Part shown: piece by piece, positions 16,389-24,708 of the stretch | How positions within the stretch are numbered: position 1 is the stretch's first letter | Layout: each line of letters begins with the position of its first letter | Assembly (NCBI GenBank): GCA_041432705.1 | Contig: JAPWAE010000006.1 | Span: 62,001 to 126,000 of the forward strand | Length of the DNA: 64,000 nucleotides | From: Pauljensenia sp018375675 | GTDB lineage: Bacteria > Actinomycetota > Actinomycetes > Actinomycetales > Actinomycetaceae | Reading direction: 5' to 3' | The notes under the pieces: model-generated | Seen by the model: only the letters and a program-made list of their open reading frames with translations | Told to the model about the DNA's origin: nothing | Database searches by the model: none | Program-made: the position numbers and the translations under genes

Positions 16389-17741
16389 GTGACCGTGAAT
16401 GAGCAGTACCGCGAAGCAATGGGCAAGGCCCTCTTCCTGGCCAACCGCGCCCGCGAAACGGGAGACGTTCCCGTCGGAGCCGTCGTCGTCGACGAGGATG
16501 GCCGCATCATTGGACGCGGGTGGAACTGTCGGGAGGCCAACCACGACCCCTCAGGTCACGCTGAAATCGTCGCCCTGCGTGAGGCCGGCCGCGCCAGGGG
16601 TACCTGGCGCCTGACGGGCTGCACGCTCATCGTCACCCTCGAGCCCTGCACGATGTGTGCAGGCGCGATTCTCGCCTCTCGCATTGATCGCGTCGTCTTC
16701 GGCGCCTGGGACCCCAAGGCCGGTGCCGCCGGATCCCTGCGCGACGTCCTGCGCGACGCCCGCATGCCTCACCCAACCGAGGTCATCGGCGGCGTCCTCG
16801 CCCAAGAGGCTGCCATGCAGCTGCGGTCCTTCTTCCTCGGCTGCCGCACGCCCGACGAGATGCCCGTCGTCCAGGCTCCCGTTCACGAGCCCGGCGACAT
16901 GGTCGCGCCCATCGTCGTCCCCTACGAGGAGGACGAGGCCTCCGAGCAGGTCCGGGAGGAAGCCCCCCACGATGAGGGTATTCCCGCGCAGCTCATCACC
17001 CCGGAGGCCCCCGAGGCTCCGGCCTCTCCCGCTCCTTCCGACGAAAACCCCCGCTCTGGAGCCTTCCCCGTTCCTCCCGCGCCCGGGCGGGTCAGCCACC
17101 GCGGCACCGAGGCTTCGCCCCTGCCTCGTCGAGCAGGACGCCCCTTCTCCGAGCGTGTCTCCGGCAATGCCGACGACCCCGCCGACATCCCCGTGGGTGA
17201 GTCGATCGACCCCGGTGCCTCCGCGGCAGACCCCGTCTCGCAGCCGCCCTACCACAGCGCCGCCCCCGTCCTGCCGGTAGTTTCGCCGAGCACGACGCAC
17301 GGACCCATCACGCGCTCCGTCCCCCAGATTCGCCCCGTCCACGTGCACCCCTCCGCGTCCGTGCCCGAAGGCCTCTATACGCCCGCTCAGCCTGGCCGTC
17401 CCGTGGCTCAGCCGCTGCGCGATAGCGCGCCCCGGCCTCGTGCTGTTGAACCCGTCGTCGCACCCGCACCCACGGAGCCGCCGGCCCCCGTCGTGCAGGC
17501 CGCACCCGCCCCCGTCGAGGAGCCGCCCGCGCCGATCCCCGCGCCGCCCGCGTTCCCGCAGCGCGCCACGTCGCGCCAGAGCGCGCGCCCGCAGCGACCC
17601 CTCCCGCAGGCCTTCGAACCCGAGCCCGCGCGCCGCGTCGACTACGAGCTGTCCCCGCGCCAGTTCAACGACGTTGACCCCATCACCTCCGGGATTCGCG
17701 TGCGCCGCTCCGCCCGCCGCCGCGGCAACGCTCGTCACTGA
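16389..17741 (+). CDS. tadA: tRNA-specific adenosine deaminase with a long proline-rich C-terminal extension
   Basis: Residues 1 to about 160 form the TadA deaminase: GDVPVGAVVVDEDG, zinc/catalytic HAEIVAL and PCTMCAGAI, C-terminal LRSFFLGCR. It converts A34 to inosine in tRNA-Arg(ACG), present at 8945. Residues about 165-450 are an acidic then Pro/Ala/Arg-rich disordered extension (many PAPV, PPAP and RPV segments) ending in basic RVRRSARRRGNARH. Known TadA proteins end at about 150-170 residues, so the tail more than doubles the protein. GTG 16389 or 16395 are both possible starts. Confidence 0.88.
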   Translation: MTVNEQYREAMGKALFLANRARETGDVPVGAVVVDEDGRIIGRGWNCREANHDPSGHAEIVALREAGRARGTWRLTGCTLIVTLEPCTMCAGAILASRIDRVVFGAWDPKAGAAGSLRDVLRDARMPHPTEVIGGVLAQEAAMQLRSFFLGCRTPDEMPVVQAPVHEPGDMVAPIVVPYEEDEASEQVREEAPHDEGIPAQLITPEAPEAPASPAPSDENPRSGAFPVPPAPGRVSHRGTEASPLPRRAGRPFSERVSGNADDPADIPVGESIDPGASAADPVSQPPYHSAAPVLPVVSPSTTHGPITRSVPQIRPVHVHPSASVPEGLYTPAQPGRPVAQPLRDSAPRPRAVEPVVAPAPTEPPAPVVQAAPAPVEEPPAPIPAPPAFPQRATSRQSARPQRPLPQAFEPEPARRVDYELSPRQFNDVDPITSGIRVRRSARRRGNARH

Positions 17742-17742
17742 C

Positions 17743-18234
17743 ATGATCCCCGCGCGCGTCATCACGGTCTCGGACCGCTGCTCCGCCGGCCTCGCCGAGG
17801 ACCTCTCCGGCCCTCTCGCTGCGCGTCTCCTCGCCGATCACGGCGTCGACGCTTCGGTCGTGATCGTTCCAGACGATGTCGACGCCATTCGCGCTGCGAT
17901 TACCACGGCCGTGGAGGACGGCGCCCGCTTCGTGTTCACGACCGGCGGGACCGGTCTCGCGCCCCGCGACGTCACCCCCGAGGCCACTGAGCCTCTCCTC
18001 GTCACCCGCATCGACGGTCTCGCCGACGCGATCCGCCGCCGCGGCGAGGAAAAGGTCGCGTCCGCCGCCCTGTCGCGAGGCCTCGTCGGCGTGACCGCGC
18101 GATCCCCCGAGGGAGCCCTCGTCGTCAACGCGCCCGGCTCGCGCGGTGGCGTCACCGATACGGTGGCCGTTGTCGGCCCCCTCGTCGCCCACATCATCGA
18201 CCAGCTCGCGGGCGGCGACCACCCGCGCGCATAA
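17743..18234 (+). CDS. mog: Molybdopterin adenylyltransferase MogA/MoaB family
   Basis: 163 residues. Start VITVSDRCSAGLAEDLSGP, signature FTTGGTGLAPRDVTPEAT and substrate loop NAPGSRGGVTDT are all intact, so it should adenylate molybdopterin before metal insertion by MoeA. Starts two bases after the tadA stop, so it is probably read from the tadA message. Compare the second, degenerate paralogue at 37125. Confidence 0.88.
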   Translation: MIPARVITVSDRCSAGLAEDLSGPLAARLLADHGVDASVVIVPDDVDAIRAAITTAVEDGARFVFTTGGTGLAPRDVTPEATEPLLVTRIDGLADAIRRRGEEKVASAALSRGLVGVTARSPEGALVVNAPGSRGGVTDTVAVVGPLVAHIIDQLAGGDHPRA

Positions 18235-18257
18235 AACCCTCAGATGGCAACGAAAAA

Positions 18258-18285
18258 GCCGCCCGGCAGATGTGCTGCGGGCGGC
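18258..18285 (-). terminator. Terminator of moaC (possibly bidirectional)
   Basis: Stem GCCGCCCGGCAG / CTGCGGGCGGC with loop ATGTG; on the minus strand it is followed by TTTTTCG. Lies between convergent mog and moaC. Confidence 0.75.
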
Positions 18286-18312
18286 CTCTTCGTCTGTTCG
18301 TAGGCGGGCGCC

Positions 18313-18795
18313 TCAGTCCTGCGGATCCTCTGGGCGCACCCAGTCGCCGCTGCGGCCGCCCGACTTCGCCACGATCTTTGCCTCGCGGATGCGGGCGGAG
18401 CGGTCCACGCCCTTGACCATGTCGACGATCGCGAGAGCCGCGACCGTCACCGAAGTCAGCGCCTCCATCTCCACGCCCGTGCGGTCGGCCGTGCGTACGG
18501 TCGCACGGATCGCCACGTGATCGTCCTCCAGGCTCAGGTCCACCGCGCAGCCGTGCACGCCGATCGTATGCGCGAGGGGCAGCAGCTCGGGGACGCGCTT
18601 TGCCGCCGAAATGCCGGCCACGCGCGCCACCGCCAGGACGTCGCCCTTCGGGACGGTGCCGTCACGCAGGGCCTGCATGACCTCGGGTGAGCAATCCACG
18701 CGGCACACGGCGCTTGCCTGGCGTACCGTCGGATTCTTCGCGGTCACGTCCACCATGTAGGCGGCGCCTTCCTCGTTCAAATGCGTAAATTTCAC
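18313..18795 (-). CDS. moaC: Cyclic pyranopterin monophosphate synthase MoaC
   Basis: 160 residues. MVDVTAKNPTVRQASA, KGDVLAVARVAGISAAKRV, LPLAHTIGVHGCAVDL, GVEMEALTSVTVAALAIVDM and the catalytic AKSGGRSGDW are all present. Converts the MoaA product into cPMP. The start is the GTG at 18795 because GAGAGGAAA lies at good spacing; the open frame six codons further up has no signal. 32 bases after moeA on the same strand, so moeA-moaC form one operon. Confidence 0.94.
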   Translation of the reverse strand: MKFTHLNEEGAAYMVDVTAKNPTVRQASAVCRVDCSPEVMQALRDGTVPKGDVLAVARVAGISAAKRVPELLPLAHTIGVHGCAVDLSLEDDHVAIRATVRTADRTGVEMEALTSVTVAALAIVDMVKGVDRSARIREAKIVAKSGGRSGDWVRPEDPQD

Positions 18796-18827
18796 TGTTT
18801 TCCTCTCGTTAATTCTCACTAGTGGGG

Positions 18828-20105
18828 TCAGCCCACGAGTGGGACGACCGCCAGCTCCTGGCCGGCCTCGACCGCCTCGACGTCCGGCGCGACCACGCCG
18901 ATTGCCTCCGCGTTCGCGAGCGAGGCCACCAGGTGCGACTTCGACCCCAGGGGGTGCACCGGCTCCACCCAGCGGGCCCCGGCCTCGTCCCTGGGTGCGT
19001 CCACGAAACGAAGCGGGATGAACTGTGTCTTTCCGGACGGGCAGTCCCAGCCCACGCGCGCGCGGGCGATGACGCCGCTGGGGACCGTTCCGCCGTGCTC
19101 GGGGGCGACGAGGCCGGACATGACCGCCAGCGCGCCCGCGACGTACATGTGGAACGTCGTAAAGACTGAGACCGGGTTGCCGGGCAGGCAGATGACCGGC
19201 GTCTCGCGGCGGCCCGCGCCCACCTGCGTCGAGCCGACGCCCTGAGGGCCGCCCGGCTGCTGGGCGACGTGGTGGAAGCCCGCGTCCGTGCCAAGCGTCA
19301 GGCGCACGACCTCGAAGGCTCCCGCCGAAATGCCGCCGGCCGTGAGGACGAGGTCGGCCTCCGGGGCCTCATCGAGGGCTCGGCGCAGCTCGGCCGGGGT
19401 GTCCCCCGTGCGCAGGTGCGCGACGACCTGCCCACCGGCCTCCTCGACGAGGCCGCGCAGCAGGATGCCGTTCGAATCGGGAATCTGTCCGCGCTCGAGG
19501 GCCTCTCCGGCGCGCTTGAGCTCCGTGCCTGTCGACACGACGATGACGCGCGGGCGGGGCAGGACCGTGAGGGTGCCGTGCCCGACCGAGGCAGCAGCCG
19601 ACAGGGCCGTTCCGTCCAGGATTCGGCCGGCCTCCAGGACCGGGGAACCTGCTTCTAGGGCTTCGCCCGCCACGCGCACATTCGTGCCCCGCTTCGGGGC
19701 GACGCGGATCTCGACGGTGTCGGGCGCCTGAGCGATGCCCGCCGCGTGGTCCGTGTCCTCGACTTTCACGACAGCGTCGGCGCCCTCGGGGATCGGCGCG
19801 CCCGTCATGATGCGCCAGGCTTGCCCCCGCTCGAGGCGGTTCTCGCGGGTGTCGCCCGCCGGAATGTCGCCCGCGACGGGCAGAGTCCAGGGGCCCTCGC
19901 CCTCCAGGTCATCGCGGCGCACCGCAAACCCGTCCATCGCGGAATTCGTAAACGGCGGCAGGGGAATCAGAGACAAGACATCAACCGCCAGGCGGCGACC
20001 CAAGCATTCCTCGACGGGAAGCGTGTCGTGGGGGAGGACGTGGCTGAGCGCCAGCGCCTCGATCAGTTCGCGATGCTGCGCGGTAGACAGGGCGGGATCG
20101 TGCAT
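18828..20105 (-). CDS. moeA: Molybdopterin molybdenumtransferase MoeA
   Basis: 425 residues, the usual four-domain length. TNSAMDGFAVR, ILRIMTGAP-like WRIMTGAPIPEGADAVV, STGTEL, VLTAGGISAGAFEVV, and CLPGNPVSVFTTF. The GGxS motif reads GGISAGAFE rather than the common GGVSVGDYD, so the usual Asp is Phe-Glu here, a mild departure. Inserts molybdate into adenylated molybdopterin. ATG 20105 follows TACACT plus six bases. Confidence 0.92.
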   Translation of the reverse strand: MHDPALSTAQHRELIEALALSHVLPHDTLPVEECLGRRLAVDVLSLIPLPPFTNSAMDGFAVRRDDLEGEGPWTLPVAGDIPAGDTRENRLERGQAWRIMTGAPIPEGADAVVKVEDTDHAAGIAQAPDTVEIRVAPKRGTNVRVAGEALEAGSPVLEAGRILDGTALSAAASVGHGTLTVLPRPRVIVVSTGTELKRAGEALERGQIPDSNGILLRGLVEEAGGQVVAHLRTGDTPAELRRALDEAPEADLVLTAGGISAGAFEVVRLTLGTDAGFHHVAQQPGGPQGVGSTQVGAGRRETPVICLPGNPVSVFTTFHMYVAGALAVMSGLVAPEHGGTVPSGVIARARVGWDCPSGKTQFIPLRFVDAPRDEAGARWVEPVHPLGSKSHLVASLANAEAIGVVAPDVEAVEAGQELAVVPLVG

Positions 20106-20111
20106 GTCACC

Positions 20112-20117
20112 AGTGTA
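20112..20117 (-). promoter_or_regulatory. -10-like box TACACT, leaderless start of moeA
   Basis: TACACT, GGTGAC, ATG 20105. Confidence 0.55.
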
Positions 20118-20222
20118 GGGCCAGGTTCGGTGGGCGAGGCGTGTGGGGGTACGTGCGCGCATGGTGTTGTGCGGTTGCTGGTCGGGCGGCTGGGAGTGGC
20201 CGTCTGCCTCGCGCCCGCTACA

Positions 20223-20377
20223 CGAGGCGTGGGCCGGGTTGGTCGGTGGCGGCTCGTTTCAACGGCCTGGACATGGGAGGCCGGGGGGAATTGCACTACA
20301 TGGGGGTTCGACACGCCGGCGACACGCCGTGATGGGATCTCTAATGCTGCCAAACCCTCATGCGCATGGCCTGGTGG
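20223..20377 (+). repeat. Direct repeat R3, copy 1 (left of the nuclease-like gene)
   Basis: About 155 bases starting CGAGGCGTGGGCCGGGTTGG. It matches 21580-21736 in the same orientation with scattered substitutions, including CGACACGCCGGCGACACGCC and TAATGCTGCCAAACCC. It accounts for most of the 328-base gap between moeA and the nuclease-like gene. Confidence 0.85.
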
Positions 20378-20433
20378 GCCTTCGTTGGCGGAGAGGATGC
20401 AGCCGCTGACTGTGTTCGTCGGGTGTCGTGGTC

Positions 20434-21450
20434 TCACCCCAGGCGCGCGGCGAGTGCGGCGCGGACCTGCGCAACGAGCTCGTCCGGATGATCGAGGTCG
20501 TGCCAGCCGACGCGGATGATGTGCCACCCCTCGGCCTCGAGATGGCGTTGGCGCTCGCGCTCGCGGGAAAGTGACGCGTGGATGCTGCGGGCGTCCTCAC
20601 CGTATTTGGCACGCCCGTCGAACTCGATGCCGACTTTTTCGGCCGTGAACGCGCAATCGATGAAATAGCGACGACCCCGCGTGTGAACCTCGACCTGTGT
20701 GCGCATGCCTGTCAGGCCTGCGGCACACAGTTCGTACAGTACGCGCGCTTCTCCGGGGGAGGCGCATCCGGCATCTGCGTGAGTGATGATCCACTGAGCT
20801 TGAGAGCGTCCTCTTGCCCGATTGCCCAGCTGTTTCAGCTCGCGTTCAAGAAAGAACTTCCACGACTCCTCGTTGTTGCGTGACGCTTTCATGTGGAAGT
20901 TGTCGAAGTGCGTGTAGGCGTGGGCGTTCATGCACATCTGCGTGAAAGCAGCACGTCGGTTGGATGATGTGCGGGCAGCAGTAATCTGCGCAGATTCGAG
21001 GTTTTCGATGAGGAGCCCGCGGGTGTCGCTAAAAGCAGGGAGATGACAAACGTGCCTGGCCTTGACCTTCAGGGGAGCAAAGGTGTGAGTGCCGATTGCT
21101 ATGGCAGGCAGGACGATGGGGCGGATAGTGGATGATGCGGTAACCGTGATGGGTGGAAGCGTGGGATCACTTCCATAGCCGTGCGCCCACAGCGCACATT
21201 GTCCGGTAGTAACGAGAGTTTGGTGCGTGTGTGCGAGGTGGTAGAGGCGTGCCGCGAGCACGACCTCCGGTAGCCGACTCATGTCTATGTCTGTCAAGAG
21301 AGACAGATCAAGGTAGGTCCTGCCCGCGATTTTCACAGCCGTCGGTATCTTTGTGAGGCCGTGGTGGCTGGATCGAGGCACGCGAATGATCGCCCGTTCG
21401 ACGGCGTTGAGGATGAAAGGAGCGTCGTTGCCCCTGACTTCTTGGCTCAT
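20434..21450 (-). CDS. VSR/DUF559-like endonuclease-domain protein
   Basis: 338 residues. The N-terminal 200 have no clear family, but the size and layout recall actinobacterial proteins with an AbiEi-like front and a DUF559 end. The C terminus has the very-short-patch-repair fold: IDCAFTAEKVGIEFDGRAKY, then RERERQRHLEAEGWHIIRV and a final helix. The E-F-D-G and preceding Asp are plausible metal ligands. Codon use looks less GC-biased than its neighbours, and the gene lies between 155-base direct repeats R3, so transfer is likely. Leaderless: TAGAAT, six bases, ATG 21450. Role unknown; defence or repair are guesses. Confidence 0.7.
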   Translation of the reverse strand: MSQEVRGNDAPFILNAVERAIIRVPRSSHHGLTKIPTAVKIAGRTYLDLSLLTDIDMSRLPEVVLAARLYHLAHTHQTLVTTGQCALWAHGYGSDPTLPPITVTASSTIRPIVLPAIAIGTHTFAPLKVKARHVCHLPAFSDTRGLLIENLESAQITAARTSSNRRAAFTQMCMNAHAYTHFDNFHMKASRNNEESWKFFLERELKQLGNRARGRSQAQWIITHADAGCASPGEARVLYELCAAGLTGMRTQVEVHTRGRRYFIDCAFTAEKVGIEFDGRAKYGEDARSIHASLSRERERQRHLEAEGWHIIRVGWHDLDHPDELVAQVRAALAARLG

Positions 21451-21456
21451 GAGTGA

Positions 21457-21462
21457 ATTCTA
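21457..21462 (-). promoter_or_regulatory. -10-like box TAGAAT, leaderless start of the nuclease-like gene
   Basis: TAGAAT, TCACTC, ATG 21450. Confidence 0.55.
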
Positions 21463-21579
21463 GTGCGATAACTATCAGTTCGTTGCGGTTTGAATCTTTT
21501 GATTGTGTTTGATCGCTGAGGTGTCCTCATGCGGTGCGATGAGGTACGGGTATGGGTCTGGCCTTCTTGTGTGGTGTGG

Positions 21580-21736
21580 CGAGGCGTGGGCCGGGTTGGG
21601 TGGTTGCAGCTCGTCTCAGCGGCCCGGACATGGTTGCAACGGGGGGAATTGCAGCATTAGGGGCGCGACACGCCGGCGACACGCCGTGACGGGACTTCTA
21701 ATGCTGCCAAACCCCCACGCGCGTGGCCTGGCGGCG
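21580..21736 (+). repeat. Direct repeat R3, copy 2 (right of the nuclease-like gene)
   Basis: Second copy of the 155-base repeat, same orientation as copy 1. The remaining 260 bases before moaA show no gene or clear structure apart from the moaA -10 box. Confidence 0.85.
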
Positions 21737-21995
21737 TGGTGTTGGGGACGGTGGGGCCATTCAGGTCCCTGGTGAGAGAACCCATCGTTGTTGGGGTGAA
21801 TGTGGCTGCGACCGCCACCAACAGACGCAATGAACTGGTTTCGCACCGCCGGGGTGGGCGGTGGTGGCATAATCCTCGCTTGGCGACGCTGATTGGGAGC
21901 TGGCCGCTGTCTCCTTTGTCTCAGCGACGAGGCAGGGGCCGCGTGTTGCCGTTCGTGCTCGGTTTTTCGAGGGGCGAACACCAGGCAAATCGGGG

Positions 21996-22001
21996 TAGGG
22001 T
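21996..22001 (+). promoter_or_regulatory. -10-like box TAGGGT, leaderless start of moaA
   Basis: TAGGGT, TGCGCC, ATG 22008. Confidence 0.5.
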
Positions 22002-22007
22002 TGCGCC

Positions 22008-23072
22008 ATGTCAGTCGAGTTCGTTTCCGCCTCTCAGGCGGCAGATGCGGTTGCGTGTGACGCGCCGCTGCGGCTCGTCGACACCTTCGGGCGCGTGGCC
22101 CGAGACCTGCGCGTGTCGCTCACCGACCGCTGCAACCTGCGCTGTTCCTACTGCATGCCCCCCGAAGGCCTGGACTGGCTGCCCACCGAGGAAACCCTGA
22201 CGGACGACGAGGTCGTGCGCCTCGTGCGCGTTGGCGTCGAGCGGCTCGGGATCCGCCAGGTCCGCTTCACCGGCGGGGAACCCCTCCTGCGCCGAGGCCT
22301 CGAGGGGATCATCGAAGCGTGCTCCCACCTGCGCACCGATGAGGGAAACCCCCTCGACCTGGCCCTCACGACGAACGCGCTCGGCCTGGCCAAGCGCGCC
22401 CAGGGCCTGAAGGATGCAGGCCTGAACCGCGTCAACATTTCGCTTGATTCTCTGGACCCCGAGCACTTTGCGGCGATCACCCGCCGCGACCGTCTCGGTG
22501 ACGTCCTGGAGGGCATCGAGGCCGCCGCACGCGCGGGCCTGAGTCCCATCAAGGTCAACGCCCTCGTCCTGCGCGGCATGAACGAGGCCGACCTGCCCGA
22601 CCTGGTCGACTACTGCCTGGACCGGGGCATCGAGCTGCGCGTCATCGAGCAGATGCCGATCGGCCCGCCGGACACGTGGGATCGTCAGAACATCATGACG
22701 GCCGACGAGATCCTGCACATCATGAGCACTCGCCACACGCTGACCCCCGCGCCCCGCGAGGATCCGCATTCCCCTGCGGGACGCTGGATCGTGGACGGTG
22801 ATCCGACGAAGCGTCTCGGAGTCATCGCCTCCGTGTCCGACCCCTTCTGTAGTGCGTGCGACCGCACCCGCCTGACCTCGGACGGCATGGTGCGTTCGTG
22901 TCTGTTTTCGACCGAGGAGACCTCGCTGCGCGACCTGCTGCGCGGCGGCGGGGACGACGCGCAGATCGCCGCCCGATGGGCCGACGCGATGTGGGCGAAG
23001 CCGGCCGCGCATGGGCTCAATATCGACACCTTTGCTCGCGCGTCGCGCACCATGAGCCGTATTGGTGGGTAA
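22008..23072 (+). CDS. moaA: GTP 3',8-cyclase MoaA
   Basis: 354 residues. Radical-SAM cluster motif DRCNLRCSYCMPPEG, SAM-binding FTGGEPLLR, and the C-terminal second [4Fe-4S] site DPFCSACDRTRLTSDGMVRS plus SCLFS. The usual C-terminal GG is present as SRIGG. First step of molybdopterin synthesis, from GTP. Monocistronic, upstream of the nar cluster. Confidence 0.95.
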   Translation: MSVEFVSASQAADAVACDAPLRLVDTFGRVARDLRVSLTDRCNLRCSYCMPPEGLDWLPTEETLTDDEVVRLVRVGVERLGIRQVRFTGGEPLLRRGLEGIIEACSHLRTDEGNPLDLALTTNALGLAKRAQGLKDAGLNRVNISLDSLDPEHFAAITRRDRLGDVLEGIEAAARAGLSPIKVNALVLRGMNEADLPDLVDYCLDRGIELRVIEQMPIGPPDTWDRQNIMTADEILHIMSTRHTLTPAPREDPHSPAGRWIVDGDPTKRLGVIASVSDPFCSACDRTRLTSDGMVRSCLFSTEETSLRDLLRGGGDDAQIAARWADAMWAKPAAHGLNIDTFARASRTMSRIGG

Positions 23073-23142
23073 CCTCCCACTAATTTCGTGACACCGATGT
23101 TTTCTAACAGCGGTAAATTGCTTGTTTGTTCACGGGAGGAAC

Positions 23143-23164
23143 GTCCCTGGCGGAGGGACTTTTC
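23143..23164 (+). terminator. Terminator of moaA
   Basis: GTCCCT/AGGGAC stem with a short loop followed by TTTTCG, 70 bases after moaA. Confidence 0.65.
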
Positions 23165-23296
23165 GTAGCGTTTACAAGGGTGATGCACGTCCCAATGGGT
23201 TCGTGTGGGTTATGTCATTTCAGTTGGTAGCCTCCGTGTTAAAGAATGTCCGGCGCATGCCCGCGCTCGGACGTCCCTTCCGACCCGAGGAGAGCC

Positions 23297-24640
23297 ATGA
23301 GCGCGACCGACCCCGCGGCCAAGAAGAGCCGCTACCTGCTCACTGACTGGAACCCCAACGACGAATCCAAGTGGGATTCGAAACTCGCGTGGCGCACGCT
23401 GTGGATCACGACCTACTCGCTGATCCTGGCCTTCTGCGTGTGGTTCCTGCCCAGCGCGATCGCGCCCAAGCTGACGCTTCTCGGCTTCAACCTGGATAAG
23501 TCTCAGCTCTACTGGCTGACCGCCCTTCCGGGTCTGGCCGCCGGCATCCTGCGCCTCATCTACATGTTCCTGCCCCCGCTCATCGGCACACGCAAGCTCG
23601 TGGGCATCACCTCCCTGCTGTGCGTCATTCCGATGCTCGGCTGGTTCTTCGCGGTCCAGGACAACACGACCCCCTACTGGGTCATGCTGACCCTCGCCTT
23701 CATGTGTGGAATCGGCGGCGGCGCGTTCTCCGGCTACATGCCCTCCACCGGCTACTTCTTCCCCAAGCGCCTCGCCGGTACGGCCCTCGGCCTGCAGGGC
23801 GGCATCGGTAACCTCGGCATGTCCGTCATTCTGCTTGTTGGTCCTGTGTTGATGGGCTTTGGTCTTTTCGGTCTGACCTGGCTGGCGCCCCAGCAGCAGG
23901 TCGCCGGCGACCACGTCGGTGAGAGCATCTGGGTCTACAACGCAGCGATCTTCTTCGTTCCGTGGTGCATCCTCGCGGCGATCCTCGCCTTCATCTGGCT
24001 GCGTGACGTGCCCGTCAAGGCCAACCTCAAGCAGCAGCTGGACATCTTCTCCAACCCCAACACCTGGTACATGACCATCCTCTACGTCATGACCTTCGGT
24101 CTGTTCTCCGGCTTCTCCGCCGTCTTCGCCCTCCTCATTAACAACCAGTTCGGTGACCAGTCGGCCCTCAACCTGGGCGTCAAGGGCGCGACCTACGCGT
24201 TCCTCGGCCCCCTCATCGGCTCGCTCATCCGAATGTCCTGGGGCATCTTCTGCGACCGCATGGGTGGCGCCATCTGGACCTTCATCTCCGGCGTCGGCAT
24301 GGCGATCACCATGGGCGGCATCGCCTGGGTTCTGACCAACCCCACCGGTAAGACGGACTTCTACATCTTCCTGGGCCTCATGCTCGCCATGTTCCTGTTC
24401 TCCGGCTTCGGTAACGCCGGTACCTTCAAGCAGATGCCGATGATCATGCCGGCCCGCCAGGCTGGCGGCGCCATCGGCTTCACCGCGGCGATCGCGTCGC
24501 TCGGCCCCTTCCTGGTCGGCGTCGCGCTCTCCGCCATCAGCGCCCCGGTCTTCTTCGCGGGCTGCGCCATCTTCTGCGCCCTGTGCTCGGTCCTGTGCTG
24601 GGTCATGTACGCGCGCAAGAACGCCCCGTTCCCCGGCTGA
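23297..24640 (+). CDS. narK: Nitrate/nitrite transporter NarK
   Basis: 447 residues, 12 membrane helices (MFS). The nitrate signature regions read CGIGGGAFSGYMPSTGYFFP with GLQGGIGNLGMS, and GFGNAGTFKQMPMIMPARQA. The start at 23297 has GAGGAGAG at 23287-23294. First gene of narK-GHJI; 68 bases separate it from narG. Imports nitrate and/or exchanges it for nitrite. Confidence 0.93.
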   Translation: MSATDPAAKKSRYLLTDWNPNDESKWDSKLAWRTLWITTYSLILAFCVWFLPSAIAPKLTLLGFNLDKSQLYWLTALPGLAAGILRLIYMFLPPLIGTRKLVGITSLLCVIPMLGWFFAVQDNTTPYWVMLTLAFMCGIGGGAFSGYMPSTGYFFPKRLAGTALGLQGGIGNLGMSVILLVGPVLMGFGLFGLTWLAPQQQVAGDHVGESIWVYNAAIFFVPWCILAAILAFIWLRDVPVKANLKQQLDIFSNPNTWYMTILYVMTFGLFSGFSAVFALLINNQFGDQSALNLGVKGATYAFLGPLIGSLIRMSWGIFCDRMGGAIWTFISGVGMAITMGGIAWVLTNPTGKTDFYIFLGLMLAMFLFSGFGNAGTFKQMPMIMPARQAGGAIGFTAAIASLGPFLVGVALSAISAPVFFAGCAIFCALCSVLCWVMYARKNAPFPG

Positions 24641-24708
24641 TCCACCGGCACTGCGCGGTGCCGAACGGACCTGCCACTGCCTCGTCAATCGACTCTTAGG
24701 AGCACCCC

